Shown here: positions 17,810-27,447 of the stretch, piece by piece | Numbering within the stretch: the first letter of the stretch is position 1 | How the letters are laid out: every line of letters begins with the position of its first letter | Assembly (NCBI RefSeq): GCF_000292525.1 | Contig: NZ_AEYF01000015.1 | Coordinates: forward strand, 124,001 to 188,000 | DNA from: Rhizobium sp. CCGE 510 | Lineage (GTDB): Bacteria > Pseudomonadota > Alphaproteobacteria > Rhizobiales > Rhizobiaceae | Direction: 5' to 3' | Length of the DNA: 64,000 bases | Position numbers and translations under genes: made by a program | Notes under the pieces: generated by a model | What the model saw: only the letters and a program-made list of their open reading frames with translations | The model's database searches: none | What the model was told of the DNA's origin: nothing

Positions 17810-20080
17810 ATGACGCAGGATGGGGTATCGCCGGCAGCGGCGGGCGAGGCGGTGACCACGGTGACCGATCGCCGCGCCCTTTTTGCCGTGCCTGGCCTGG
17901 TGCTTGCCGGCGGCGCGCTTCTCTGCGCCACGGCGACGCTTTTCGTGCTGCTCGGCCTCACCCCGATCGCCCCGAGTTCGCATGTCGTCATCACCTCGGT
18001 GATCGTCAATTCCTTCTTTGTCCTGACGCTGCTGGCGTTGATCGCCCGTGAGGTGGCAAGGCTGCTCAAGGCCCGCACCCGGGGGCGGGCGGCTGCTCGC
18101 CTGCATATCCGCATCGTCGTGCTCTTCTCGATCGTCGCGATCACGCCGGCAATCCTCGTCGCCATCTTTGCCAGCATCACCCTGAATGCCGGCCTCGACC
18201 GCTGGTTTGCGCTGCGCACCCAGTCGATCGTCAGCTCGTCGCGCAATATCGGCCAGGCCTACATGATGGAAAACGCCAGCTACCTGCAGGGGCAGACGGT
18301 TTCCATGGCCAACGACCTGGAGCGCAACCGCGCGCTCTACACACTCGACCGGACGGGTTTTGCCGACCTGATGACGCGCCAGGCGAGGGGCCGCGGCCTG
18401 CTCGGCTCCTTCCTCGTCGAGCGCGACGGCTCGGTGATCGTCCAGGCCGACATCGCCACCGAAAAGCCGTTGCCGGCCATTCCGCAGGACGCGCTTGAGA
18501 AGGCCGCTGCCGGCCAGCCGACGCTGATCCCGCCCGGCGTCACCAACCTCGTCGGCGCCATCATCAAGCTCGATGCCATCCAGGGCACCTTCCTCTATAC
18601 GGTGCGCGCCGTCGATCCCAAGGTCATGGGTGCCATGCGCATGATGGAGGAGAACGCCACCGAATACCGCTCGATGGAAGCCAACCGCTTCTCGCTGCAG
18701 ATCGCCTTCGCCGTGCTCTATATCGGCTTCGCGCTGATCGTGCTGCTCGCGGCGATCTGGACTGCGATTGCCGTTGCCGACCGCATCGTCCGGCCGATCC
18801 GGCTCCTGATCACCGCGGCCGACAGCGTGGCATCGGGCAATATGGACATTGTCGTGCCGGTGCATGCCGTCGATGGCGACGTCGCCAATCTGTCGCGCAC
18901 CTTCAACAAGATGATCTCGGAAATCCGCACCCAGCGCGATGAGATCCTCGAAGCCAAGGACGAGGTCGACGACCGCCGCCGCTTCATCGAAGCGGTGCTC
19001 TCGGGCGTCACTGCCGCCGTCATCGGCGTCGAGCAGGATCGCCGCATCGCCATCGTCAACAGTTCGGCCGAAACGCTGATGTCGCTGTCGGCCGACGAGA
19101 TGCTCGGCAAGCAGCTGGTCGACATCGCGCCGGAGGTCGATCACGTGCTGACCGAGGCGGCATCGCGTCATCGCGGCGATTTCCGCAAGCAGATCGCGCT
19201 TGTGCGCGGTGGCACGGTCAGGACGCTGAGCGTCCAGGTCACCCGCGAGGAAGTGCGCGATCAGAGCGAATCCTACGTGATCACGCTCGACGACATCACC
19301 GACCTGGTCATCGCCCAGCGCTCGACCGCCTGGGGCGACGTCGCAAGACGCATCGCCCATGAGATCAAGAACCCGCTGACGCCGATCCAGCTTTCCGCCG
19401 AGCGCATACAGCGCCGTTACGGCAAGCAGATCGACCCCGGCGATCGAACCGTTTTCGACCAGTGCACCGATACGATCATCCGCCAGGTCGGCGATATCGG
19501 CCGCATGGTCGACGAATTCTCCGCCTTCGCCCGCATGCCGAAGCCGACCAAGGAGCCGAGCGACCTGCGCGATATCCTGCGCGACGCGATCTTCCTGCGC
19601 GAGATGGGCAATCATCACGTAAGCTTTGCTCAGGATTTCGGCGAGCAGCCGCTGGAGGGCCTGTTCGACAGCCGCATGCTCGGCCAGGCGTTCGGAAATC
19701 TGATCAAGAATGCCGTCGAAGCGATCGAGGCCGTTCCGAGCGACGAACGGGACGAACGCAAGATACTCGTCCGCGCCGCCCTCGACACCGGCCGCGACCG
19801 CTTCACCGTCGATGTCATCGACAATGGCCGGGGCCTGCCGGTGGAGAACCGCCACAGCATTCTGGAACCCTATATGACGATGCGTGAGAAGGGCACCGGC
19901 CTCGGCCTCGCCATCGTCAAGAAGATCATCGAGGACCATGGGGGGCAGCTCGAGCTGCATGATGCGCCCGCCGATTTTGACCGGGGAAGAGGAGCCATGA
20001 TCCGCGTGCATCTGCCACGCCGGGATCCGACGCCTGCTTCTCCCGCAGCCAATGATAAGGAAAGCGTTTATGGCCTCTGA
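17810..20080 (+). CDS. ntrY: NtrY, membrane nitrogen-sensor histidine kinase
   Basis: 756 aa. Three hydrophobic segments lie in the first 130 residues (LFAVPGLVLAGGALL, then VVITSVIVNSFFVLTLL, then VVLFSIVAITPAILVAIFAS), followed by a periplasmic domain and a fourth segment (IAFAVLYIGFALIVLL). A HAMP linker, a PAS domain and the kinase follow, with H-box [20 protein letters not shown] and ATP-lid motifs NLIKNAVEAI, DNGRGLP, GTGLGLAIVKK. GAGG precedes ATG 17810, which is preferred over the longer open frame from 17648. Its end overlaps ntrX by 11 bp. It phosphorylates NtrX. Confidence 0.95.
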   Translation: MTQDGVSPAAAGEAVTTVTDRRALFAVPGLVLAGGALLCATATLFVLLGLTPIAPSSHVVITSVIVNSFFVLTLLALIAREVARLLKARTRGRAAARLHIRIVVLFSIVAITPAILVAIFASITLNAGLDRWFALRTQSIVSSSRNIGQAYMMENASYLQGQTVSMANDLERNRALYTLDRTGFADLMTRQARGRGLLGSFLVERDGSVIVQADIATEKPLPAIPQDALEKAAAGQPTLIPPGVTNLVGAIIKLDAIQGTFLYTVRAVDPKVMGAMRMMEENATEYRSMEANRFSLQIAFAVLYIGFALIVLLAAIWTAIAVADRIVRPIRLLITAADSVASGNMDIVVPVHAVDGDVANLSRTFNKMISEIRTQRDEILEAKDEVDDRRRFIEAVLSGVTAAVIGVEQDRRIAIVNSSAETLMSLSADEMLGKQLVDIAPEVDHVLTEAASRHRGDFRKQIALVRGGTVRTLSVQVTREEVRDQSESYVITLDDITDLVIAQRSTAWGDVARRIAHEIKNPLTPIQLSAERIQRRYGKQIDPGDRTVFDQCTDTIIRQVGDIGRMVDEFSAFARMPKPTKEPSDLRDILRDAIFLREMGNHHVSFAQDFGEQPLEGLFDSRMLGQAFGNLIKNAVEAIEAVPSDERDERKILVRAALDTGRDRFTVDVIDNGRGLPVENRHSILEPYMTMREKGTGLGLAIVKKIIEDHGGQLELHDAPADFDRGRGAMIRVHLPRRDPTPASPAANDKESVYGL

Positions 20081-21434
20081 TATTCTCGTCGTCGACGACG
20101 AGCACGATATTCGCGAGATCGTTTCCGGCATTCTCTCCGACGAGGGACACGAGACGCGCACGGCCCATGACAGCGACAGCGCGCTGGCGGCGATTTCCGA
20201 TCGGGTGCCGCGGCTGATCTTCCTCGATATCTGGATGCAGGGCAGCAAGCTCGATGGTTTGTCGCTGCTCGACGAGATCAAGACCCGCCATCCGGAACTG
20301 CCCGTTGTCATGATCTCGGGCCATGGCAACATCGAGACCGCCGTCTCGGCGATCAAGCGCGGCGCCTTCGATTTCATCGAGAAGCCCTTCAAGGCCGACC
20401 GGCTGATCCTGATCGCCGAACGGGCGCTGGAGAATTCCAAGCTGAAGCGCGAGGTCTCCGAGTTGAAGCGTCGCACCGGCGACGCGCTGGAATTGATCGG
20501 CACCTCGGTCGCCGTGTCGCAGCTGCGCCAGACCATCGAGAAGGTCTCGCCGACCAACAGCCGCATCATGATCCTCGGCGCTTCCGGCTCCGGCAAGGAG
20601 CTGGTGGCGCGGATGATCCACAAGAAGTCGACCCGCGCCAACGGTCCCTTCGTGGCGATCAATGCTGCCAACATCACGCCCGATCGCATGGAAGTGGCGC
20701 TGTTCGGCACCGAGGGCACGCCCGGCCAGGCGCGCAAGATCGGCGCGCTCGAGGAAGCTCATCGCGGCATCCTCTATCTCGACGAAGTCGGCGAGATGCC
20801 GCGCGAGACGCAGAACAAGATCCTTCGCGTGCTGGTCGATCAGCAGTTCGAGCGCGTCGGCGGCTCCAAGCGCGTCAAGGTCGATGTCCGCATCATCTCC
20901 TCGACCGCCTATAATCTCGAGAGCCGCATCGCTGAGGGATGGTTCCGCGAGGATCTCTATCATCGCCTCGCCGTCGTGCCGGTGCGGGTGCCGGCTCTTG
21001 CCGAGCGGCGCGAAGATATTCCCTTCCTCGTCGACCAGCTGATGCGCCAGATTTCCGAGCAGGCAGGCATCCGTCCGCGCCGCATCGGCGACGATGCCAT
21101 GGCGGTTCTGCAGGCGCATGACTGGCCGGGCAACATCCGCCAGCTGCGCAACAATATCGAGCGGCTGATGATCCTTGCCCGCACCGACGGGCCGGATGCG
21201 CCGATCACCGCCGACATGCTGCCGACCGATCTCGGCGACATGCTGCCGAAGGTCTCCGCCAAGAACGACTATCACATCATGACGCTGCCGCTGCGCGAAG
21301 CCCGCGAGATGTTCGAGAAGGATTACCTGATCGCCCAGATCAACCGCTTCGGCGGCAATATCTCGCGCACCGCGGAATTCGTCGGCATGGAGCGTTCGGC
21401 GCTGCACCGCAAGCTGAAGTCGCTCGGCGTCTGA
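20070..21434 (+). CDS. ntrX: NtrX, nitrogen response regulator without the sigma54 loop
   Basis: 454 aa. The receiver has Asp about 53 in FLDIWMQGSKLDG. The AAA+ domain has Walker A GASGSGKELVARM and Walker B LYLDEVGEM. The C-terminal Fis-type HTH is ISRTAEFVGMERSALHRKL. Where NtrC has GAFTGA, this protein has GTEGTPGQARKIGA, so the sigma54-contact loop is missing, as is known for alphaproteobacterial NtrX. It probably does not activate sigma54. AAGGA precedes ATG 20070, and the gene overlaps ntrY. Confidence 0.95.
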   Translation: MASDILVVDDEHDIREIVSGILSDEGHETRTAHDSDSALAAISDRVPRLIFLDIWMQGSKLDGLSLLDEIKTRHPELPVVMISGHGNIETAVSAIKRGAFDFIEKPFKADRLILIAERALENSKLKREVSELKRRTGDALELIGTSVAVSQLRQTIEKVSPTNSRIMILGASGSGKELVARMIHKKSTRANGPFVAINAANITPDRMEVALFGTEGTPGQARKIGALEEAHRGILYLDEVGEMPRETQNKILRVLVDQQFERVGGSKRVKVDVRIISSTAYNLESRIAEGWFREDLYHRLAVVPVRVPALAERREDIPFLVDQLMRQISEQAGIRPRRIGDDAMAVLQAHDWPGNIRQLRNNIERLMILARTDGPDAPITADMLPTDLGDMLPKVSAKNDYHIMTLPLREAREMFEKDYLIAQINRFGGNISRTAEFVGMERSALHRKLKSLGV

Positions 21435-21442
21435 TTTTCTCC

Positions 21443-21462
21443 GGCGCGGCCTTTGCCGCGCC
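21443..21462 (+). terminator. Short GC hairpin between ntrX and dat
   Basis: Perfect 8-bp arms GGCGCGGC and GCCGCGCC with a 4-base loop, 9 bases after the ntrX stop. No T-run follows, so termination is uncertain. Confidence 0.4.
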
Positions 21463-21499
21463 GCACCCTTTGTACCGCTTCCCGAAGACCAGGATTCCC

Positions 21500-22363
21500 A
21501 TGCCGAGAATTGCCTATGTGAATGGCCGTTACGTCAAGCATTCCGATGCCAGTGTGCATATCGAGGATCGCGGTTATCAGTTTGCCGATGGCGTCTATGA
21601 GGTCTGCGAAGTGCGCCACGGCTATATCGTCGACCTCACCCGCCATCTGAACCGGCTCGACCGTTCGCTGGGTGAGCTCAGCATTGCCTCGCCGATGGGC
21701 CGGGCGGCGCTGACGCAGGTCATCCGCGAGACGCTGCGCCGCAACCACGTCCGCAATGGGATTTTCTATATGCAGGTGACGCGCGGCGTTGCGCGCCGCG
21801 ACCATGTCTTTCCGGCCGAGGGAACGCCGCCTTCGCTTGTCATCACCGCCAAGAGCACAGATCCCAAAATCATCGCCGCCAAGAACGCCAACGGCATCAA
21901 GGCGATCACCGTTGTCGACAATCGCTGGGACCGCGTCGACATCAAATCTGTCGGTCTGCTGCCCAACGCCATGGCCCGCCAGCAGGCCAAGGAGGCCGGC
22001 GCCCAGGAAGCGATCTATGTCGACCGCGACGGCATGGTGAAGGAAGGGGCGGCGACCAATGTCTGGATCGTCGATTCGGAGGGAATGCTGGTGACGCGAC
22101 CCGCCGAACACGGCATCCTGCGCGGCATTACCCGCACCACATTGATGGATGTCGCAGCCAGGCTGGGCCTGAACATCACCGAGCGGAAATTCTCGGTTTC
22201 CGAGATGCTCGCTGCCCGCGAGGTCTTCCTCACCGCAGCCACAAGTATTTGTTTTCCGGTCGTTTCCGTCGATGGCCAGGCCATTGCCAACGGCCATCCG
22301 GGCAGCGTCTCGCAGAAAATCCGCGAAGCCTTTTTCGACGTTGCGGAAAAGATTGCGATTTGA
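21500..22363 (+). CDS. dat: D-amino-acid transaminase (class IV PLP aminotransferase)
   Basis: 287 aa. Fold-type IV aminotransferase that exchanges amino groups between D-amino acids and 2-oxo acids. It has SVHIEDRGYQFADGVYEV at the start and the signature KEAGAQEAIYVDRDGMVKEGAATNVWIV. AGGA lies before ATG 21500; an in-frame TTG at 21470 is less likely. A branched-chain aminotransferase is the main alternative, but the DRGYQFADGVYE motif favours D-amino acids. It lies between ntrX and hfq, as in related rhizobia. Confidence 0.85.
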   Translation: MPRIAYVNGRYVKHSDASVHIEDRGYQFADGVYEVCEVRHGYIVDLTRHLNRLDRSLGELSIASPMGRAALTQVIRETLRRNHVRNGIFYMQVTRGVARRDHVFPAEGTPPSLVITAKSTDPKIIAAKNANGIKAITVVDNRWDRVDIKSVGLLPNAMARQQAKEAGAQEAIYVDRDGMVKEGAATNVWIVDSEGMLVTRPAEHGILRGITRTTLMDVAARLGLNITERKFSVSEMLAAREVFLTAATSICFPVVSVDGQAIANGHPGSVSQKIREAFFDVAEKIAI

Positions 22364-22474
22364 TACCAAGATTTGCTGGACGGGTGGAATGAGGGTGCCA
22401 CCGGTCTTTCGTGGTGAGGTTGATTGATACTCCACCGACCAACTCAGGTCGGCAATAAAGAAAGAAGCGGCGCG

Positions 22475-22717
22475 ATGGCGGAACGTTCTCAGAATCTTCA
22501 GGATTTATTTCTCAATACTGTTCGCAAGCAAAAGATTTCCCTGACAATCTTTTTGATCAACGGCGTGAAACTCACGGGCGTTGTTACGTCTTTCGATAAT
22601 TTCTGTGTTCTTCTTCGCCGTGACGGCCATTCGCAGCTGGTGTATAAGCATGCGATCTCGACGATCATGCCGGGCCAGCCCATGCAGATGTTCGAGAGCG
22701 AAGAAGCAGCGTCCTAA
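22475..22717 (+). CDS. hfq: RNA chaperone Hfq
   Basis: 80 aa, the normal length for rhizobial Hfq (NfrE/NrfA). Sm1 motif [24 protein letters not shown] and Sm2 motif YKHAISTI are both present. It forms a hexamer that pairs small RNAs with mRNAs. The true start is ATG 22475 ([14 protein letters not shown]). It is followed by hflX, the conserved order. The short C-terminal tail (EEAAS) is typical of alphaproteobacteria. Confidence 0.97.
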
Positions 22718-22794
22718 CAGGATCAGCCGTCATTTCGACACGCGATACCAAGAACGATTCGATCATCCCTGAGGCCGCCAAGCACAGGGACGAC

Positions 22795-24120
22795 ATGCGC
22801 GCGACCGTCGTCGTGCCGGTGCTGAAATCGCGCAGCCGCGGCGGCCAGAGCGAATCGGCCTCGACCCGCACGCCGGAAAGCCGGCTCGAAGAGGCGACAG
22901 GGCTTGCCCAGGCGATCGACCTCGATGTCGTCACCGGCTCGATCGTCCCGGTCAATGATCCCAGACCAGCGACATTGCTCGGCACCGGCAAGATCGAGGA
23001 GATCAAGGCGCTGCTCAACGAGCGCGATTCCGGTCTCGTCATCGTCGATCATCCGCTGACGCCGGTGCAGCAGCGCAATCTCGAAAAGGAATGGAACGCC
23101 AAGGTCATCGACCGGACGGGCCTCATCCTCGAAATCTTCGGCCGCCGCGCTTCCACCAAGGAAGGCACGCTGCAGGTCGATCTCGCCCATCTGAATTACC
23201 AGAAGGGCAGGCTGGTTCGAAGCTGGACCCACCTTGAACGCCAGCGTGGCGGCGGCGGCTTCATGGGCGGCCCCGGCGAAACCCAGATCGAAGCCGACCG
23301 GCGGATGCTGCAGGACCGCATCATCAAGCTCGAGCGCGAGCTGGAGCAGGTCGTGCGCACCCGCCAGCTCCACCGCGCCAAGCGCCGCAAGGTGCCGCAC
23401 CCGATCGTGGCGCTCGTCGGCTATACCAATGCCGGCAAGTCGACGCTGTTCAACCGCATCACCGGCGCCGGCGTGCTGGCTGAAGACATGCTCTTCGCCA
23501 CGCTCGATCCCACACTTCGGCGCATGAAGCTGCCGCATGGCCGCACCGTCATCCTGTCCGACACCGTCGGTTTCATCTCCGACCTGCCGACCCATCTCGT
23601 CGCCGCCTTCCGGGCGACGCTGGAAGAGGTACTGGAAGCCGATCTCATCCTGCATGTCCGCGACATGGCCGATCCGGACAACCAGGTCCAGAGCTCCGAC
23701 GTCATGCGCATCCTTGGTGATCTCGGCATCGACGAGGCCGAAGCCGAGAAGCGGCTGATCGAGGTTTGGAACAAGATCGACCGGCTGGAGCCCGCGGTGC
23801 ACGACACCATGGTACAGAAGTCAGCCGGCGCCAGCAACGTCGTCGCGGTGTCTGCCGTCAGCGGCGAGGGCGTCGACACGCTGATGGACGAGATCAGCCG
23901 CAGGCTCTCCGGCGTGATGACCGAAGCGACCGTCCGGCTTCCTGTCGACAAACTGGCGCTGCTGCCCTGGCTCTACGACCATGCGATCGTCGATGCCCGC
24001 GAGGACAATGAGGACGGCTCGATCACGCTCGATCTGCGCCTGTCGGAAACCGAAGCCACCGAACTCGAACGCCGGATCGGCAACGGCCCGAAGTCTTCGA
24101 AGGAAGATTGGGAGCGGTGA
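22795..24120 (+). CDS. hflX: GTPase HflX
   Basis: Ribosome-associated GTPase thought to split stalled or heat-damaged ribosomes. It has an N-terminal HflX domain (LLGTGKIEEIKALL, GKLVRSWTHLERQRGGGGFMGGPGE region), a coiled linker and a G domain with G1 GYTNAGKSTLFN, G3 DTVGFISDLP and G4 NKID. The listed ATG 22795 gives 441 aa. The frame is open back to the hfq stop and relatives often carry about 20 more residues, so a rare upstream start (ATT 22732) is possible. Confidence 0.95.
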   Translation: MRATVVVPVLKSRSRGGQSESASTRTPESRLEEATGLAQAIDLDVVTGSIVPVNDPRPATLLGTGKIEEIKALLNERDSGLVIVDHPLTPVQQRNLEKEWNAKVIDRTGLILEIFGRRASTKEGTLQVDLAHLNYQKGRLVRSWTHLERQRGGGGFMGGPGETQIEADRRMLQDRIIKLERELEQVVRTRQLHRAKRRKVPHPIVALVGYTNAGKSTLFNRITGAGVLAEDMLFATLDPTLRRMKLPHGRTVILSDTVGFISDLPTHLVAAFRATLEEVLEADLILHVRDMADPDNQVQSSDVMRILGDLGIDEAEAEKRLIEVWNKIDRLEPAVHDTMVQKSAGASNVVAVSAVSGEGVDTLMDEISRRLSGVMTEATVRLPVDKLALLPWLYDHAIVDAREDNEDGSITLDLRLSETEATELERRIGNGPKSSKEDWER

Positions 24121-24135
24121 GGTTGGCGAAGCCAG

Positions 24136-24270
24136 CCCCTCATCCGGCTGCCGCCACCTTCTCCCCGTAAACGGGGCGAAGGGGAAGCCGCAACCTCTCC
24201 ATTCTCCGCAGACCTCTCGTAGGGCACGTCCCCTCTACCCGTTTACGGGGAGAGGGTTAGGGTGAGGGGC
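24136..24270. repeat. RIME1-like palindromic mosaic repeat, copy 1
   Basis: It begins GCCCCTCATCCGGCTGCCG and ends GGGAGAGGGTTAGGGTGAGG, with inner TTCTCCCCGT and ACGGGGAGAG stems. Related copies at 55461-55599 and 63136-63253 share the same ends in either orientation. It lies between the convergent hflX and mazG genes. The likeness to the rhizobial RIME1 element is from memory. Confidence 0.75.
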
Positions 24271-24299
24271 AACCATTTGCACGAACGGGCAGGCACAAA

Positions 24300-25148
24300 T
24301 CACTCAGTCCCAGCCGTTACAGCTCGCTCAATCGCCTTCGCCGCCTGCCAGATCTCCTCCATCCGCTCCAGACTGGCCGCCTCCAGCGTCTCACCTTCTT
24401 TATCGAGAACCTGCTCGATATGACTGAACCGACGACGGAATTTCGTATTCGTCCCACGTAGCGCCTGTTCCGGATCGGTCTTCACGTGCCGGCCGATATT
24501 GACGACCGCGAAGATCAGGTCGCCAAGTTCGTCGCTGACCTTCGCGCGATCGCCTTCGCTTAATGCCACCCGCAATTCGCCGATCTCTTCCTCGATTTTG
24601 TCGAGAATCGGTTCCGGCGCCGACCAGTCGAAACCGACCTTGGCGGCACGTTCCTGCAGCTTCAGCGCTTCCGTCAAAGCGGGGAAACTCCGCTGCACCG
24701 AGCCGAGGAAGCCGCCGTTGAAATCCTCGGTGATCCCGCGCCTGGACGACCGGCGCTCTGCGCGCTCGCGTTTTTCCGCCTGCTTGATCTCGTCCCACTG
24801 GATCTTTACCGCGTCCGGCGTATCGGCCGCCGAGCGGGCAAAGACATGCGGGTGGCGGCGGATCATCTTGGTGGTGATCGCGTTGACGACGTCGCCGAAG
24901 GAGAATTCGCCGGCCTCCTCGGCCATGCGGGCGTGGAAGACCACCTGCAACAGCAGGTCGCCCAGTTCGTCGCAGAGGTCGTCCATATCGCCGCGCTCGA
25001 TCGCGTCGGAGACCTCATAGGCCTCCTCGATCGTATAGGGCTTGATCGTCTCGAAATTCTGCTCGATGTCCCAGGGGCAGCCGGTTTCGGGGTGGCGCAG
25101 CGCCGCCATGATCTCGATCAGCCGTAAAATGTCTTTTGAAGGTTCCAT
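24300..25148 (-). CDS. mazG: Nucleoside triphosphate pyrophosphohydrolase MazG
   Basis: 282 aa. Hydrolyses NTPs/dNTPs to monophosphates and pyrophosphate, clearing non-canonical nucleotides. Two tandem MazG domains are visible. The N-terminal one has GCPWDIEQNFETIKPYTIEEAYEV and DELGDLLLQVVFHARMAEE. The C-terminal one has EEEIGELRVAL and DELGDLIFAVVNIGRH. These carry the EExxE and ExxD metal ligands. It starts 6 bp after the deaminase gene, so both are co-transcribed. It is convergent with hflX. Confidence 0.95.
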   Translation of the reverse strand: MEPSKDILRLIEIMAALRHPETGCPWDIEQNFETIKPYTIEEAYEVSDAIERGDMDDLCDELGDLLLQVVFHARMAEEAGEFSFGDVVNAITTKMIRRHPHVFARSAADTPDAVKIQWDEIKQAEKRERAERRSSRRGITEDFNGGFLGSVQRSFPALTEALKLQERAAKVGFDWSAPEPILDKIEEEIGELRVALSEGDRAKVSDELGDLIFAVVNIGRHVKTDPEQALRGTNTKFRRRFSHIEQVLDKEGETLEAASLERMEEIWQAAKAIERAVTAGTE

Positions 25149-25154
25149 GGTGCC

Positions 25155-25742
25155 TCAGTTGAGCGGAATATCGTTGGCGCTCTTCGACGACTGGTAGGTG
25201 GTGGAAAGCGCGTCGTAGCGCGCTTTGATGCGGGCGGTCTGAGACTGCAGCGCGGTCTTCAACTGAGCCTCTTCGGTCTCGACGAGATCGGCGATGGCAA
25301 AACTGTTCCAGAAGGCGTTCTGCCGGCGGTAACCGCCGGGTTCAAGCCCGAAGACCTCCTTCAGGATCTTCAGATCGTGGGGAATGGCGAAGGCATCGCG
25401 GGAATCCTGATGGCTGAAGAAATAGTAGAAATTGTCGAAGCCCGCCCAGGTGATCGCCGACATGCACATGGTGCAGGGTTCGTGGGTCGACAGAAAGATC
25501 AAATCCCTGGTCGCCGGCTTGTCGCCAAGCTCGTAGAAGCGCTTCAGCGCATGCACCTCACCGTGCCAGAGCGGATTGTCGAGCTCGTTGTTGGTCTCGG
25601 CAACGACGAGCGAAAGATCGGATTTGCGCAGGATCGCCGCGCCGAACACCTTGTTGCCGAGTGAAACGCCGCGCTCGGTCAGCGGCAGGATATCGTCTTC
25701 GACAACGGAAAGCAGGCGGGCGGCGATGGTTTTGTCAGGCAT
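25155..25742 (-). CDS. Zinc-dependent nucleoside/cytidine-type deaminase family protein
   Basis: 195 aa. The CDA-fold motifs are HGEVHAL and PCTMCMSAITWAG, which supply the zinc ligands (His, two Cys) and the catalytic Glu. It resembles the guanine/CMP deaminase-like group but lacks a feature fixing the substrate. The C-terminal 50 residues are helical and polar. GAGAGATCA precedes ATG 25742. It is the first gene before mazG; both would handle nucleotides. Confidence 0.8.
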   Translation of the reverse strand: MPDKTIAARLLSVVEDDILPLTERGVSLGNKVFGAAILRKSDLSLVVAETNNELDNPLWHGEVHALKRFYELGDKPATRDLIFLSTHEPCTMCMSAITWAGFDNFYYFFSHQDSRDAFAIPHDLKILKEVFGLEPGGYRRQNAFWNSFAIADLVETEEAQLKTALQSQTARIKARYDALSTTYQSSKSANDIPLN

Positions 25743-26005
25743 TGATCTCTCCGGTTTTCCCTCAGTCTATCGCCTCGGCGGCGCAAGTGAAATGCGCCAA
25801 ACGCCGGTGGACGTCTTTTGTCACAGGCTTTACAATGCACTGCAGCAAACGTGCTCACATGTGCTGTTTCGGTCAGCATGGGTGACTTTTCTCAAATCAC
25901 TGAGGCCACGAGCAAAACAATACGCGCATGCTTAGGCTTTCGAATTTCTGTTCCTTCAATCCCTTGTCGATCAAGGGCATATTCTGGCAACTTCGAAGTG
26001 GATTG

Positions 26006-27445
26006 ATGATGTCTCCCAAGACTGAGCAGCTTTCGGTATTTCCAGCCTTCTTTCGCGTGGAAGGCCAGAAGACGGCTGTCTTCGGCAATGGCGACGAAGC
26101 TTTCGCCAAGGTGCGGCTGCTGCTCAACACACGGGCGCGGATCGTTGCCTATGCCGATCGGCCGGAGGCCGATTACCATGCCTTCCTGATCGGCAACCGC
26201 ATCGAGACGGTGCGTGCCGGCTTTTCCGCCGAGCAGGTCGAGGGATCGGCACTCGTCTTCGCCGCCACCGGCAATGAGGCTGACGACCGCGAGATCGTCG
26301 ATGCCGCCCGCACTGCCAGAATTCCGGCCAATGCCGTCGATCAGCCCGATTACTGCGATTTTTTCACGCCGGCGCTGGTTAATCGCGCGCCCGTCGCCGT
26401 TGCGATCGGCACCGAAGGGGCAGGGCCGGTTCTGGCGCAGATGATCCGGGCGCAGATCGACCAGCTTCTTTCCCCCTCGCTCGGCCGGCTTGCCGGCCTG
26501 GCGACAAGCTACCGCAAATCAGTCGAGCAATTGATTCCGCGTGGCGTTTCCCGCCGCGTCTTCTGGCGCCGCTTCTTCTCCGGCACCGTTGCCGATGCGA
26601 TCGCCAATGGCAACCTGCCGCAGGCCCGCCATGCTGCCGACCGGCTGTTGGGCTCGATGGACAGGGTCGCCGGCCATGTCTGGCTGGTCGGTGCCGGTCC
26701 GGGTGCCGAGGATCTGCTGACGCTGCGCGCCCAGCGCGTGATGATGGAAGCCGACGTCATTGTCTATGATGCGCTCGTGCCACAGGCGATCGTCGATATG
26801 GGTCGCCGCGATGCCGAGCGGCTTTCGGTCGGCAAGCGCAAGGGCTGCCACTCGAAGTCGCAGGAAGAGATCAACGACCTCTTGGTCGACCTCGGCCGCC
26901 AGGGCAAGCGTGTCGTCCGCCTGAAATCCGGCGATCCGCTGGTCTATGGCCGGGCAGGCGAAGAGATGGCGGCAATGCGCGCTGCCGGCATCACCTATGA
27001 GGTCGTGCCCGGCATCACTTCGGCTTTCGCCGCCGCTGCGGATTTCGAACTGCCGCTGACGCTGCGCGGCGTTGCTTCCTCGCTGGTCTTCACCACCGGC
27101 CATGATTTGACCGGCGATGTGTTGCCAGATTGGGCAAGCCTTGCCGTCTCCGGCGCGACGATCGCCGTCTATATGGGCCGTACGGTTGCCGCCTCGGTTG
27201 CCGAGCGGCTGATGCAGGCCGGCATTCCCGCCGAGACCACCGTCGCCGTCATCGAGAATGCCAGCCGCACTGAGCGCCGCCTGCTGCATGGCACGCTCGC
27301 CGATCTGCCTGATCTGCAGCATCGAGACGAACTGACCGGTCCGGTCATGGTCATTATCGGCGATGCGGTCGCCGGCGCCAATTTCGAATTGTCCGAGCCG
27401 CTGGTGCGTGCGAACGCCCGGCTCGAGGAACTTGCAAGGAGCTGA
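26006..27445 (+). CDS. cysG: Siroheme synthase CysG
   Basis: Multifunctional enzyme making siroheme for sulfite reductase. The N-terminal part (residues 1 to about 210) is the precorrin-2 dehydrogenase/ferrochelatase domain. The C-terminal part is the SAM-dependent uroporphyrinogen-III methyltransferase with VWLVGAGPGAEDLLTLRA, VVRLKSGDPLVYGRAGEE and GITSAFAAAA. About 479 aa from ATG 26006 (or 26009); the open extension to 25928 has no family features. It is first in a cysG-DUF2849-cysI-DUF934 cluster. Confidence 0.95.
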   Translation: MMSPKTEQLSVFPAFFRVEGQKTAVFGNGDEAFAKVRLLLNTRARIVAYADRPEADYHAFLIGNRIETVRAGFSAEQVEGSALVFAATGNEADDREIVDAARTARIPANAVDQPDYCDFFTPALVNRAPVAVAIGTEGAGPVLAQMIRAQIDQLLSPSLGRLAGLATSYRKSVEQLIPRGVSRRVFWRRFFSGTVADAIANGNLPQARHAADRLLGSMDRVAGHVWLVGAGPGAEDLLTLRAQRVMMEADVIVYDALVPQAIVDMGRRDAERLSVGKRKGCHSKSQEEINDLLVDLGRQGKRVVRLKSGDPLVYGRAGEEMAAMRAAGITYEVVPGITSAFAAAADFELPLTLRGVASSLVFTTGHDLTGDVLPDWASLAVSGATIAVYMGRTVAASVAERLMQAGIPAETTVAVIENASRTERRLLHGTLADLPDLQHRDELTGPVMVIIGDAVAGANFELSEPLVRANARLEELARS

Positions 27446-27447
27446 AC

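Noticed and set aside
17768..20737. Very long minus-strand open frame (989 codons) opposite ntrY and ntrX
   Set aside because: It lies wholly over two well-recognised genes, has Ala/Arg/Asp-rich composition typical of the antisense frame of GC-rich DNA, and shows no family motif.
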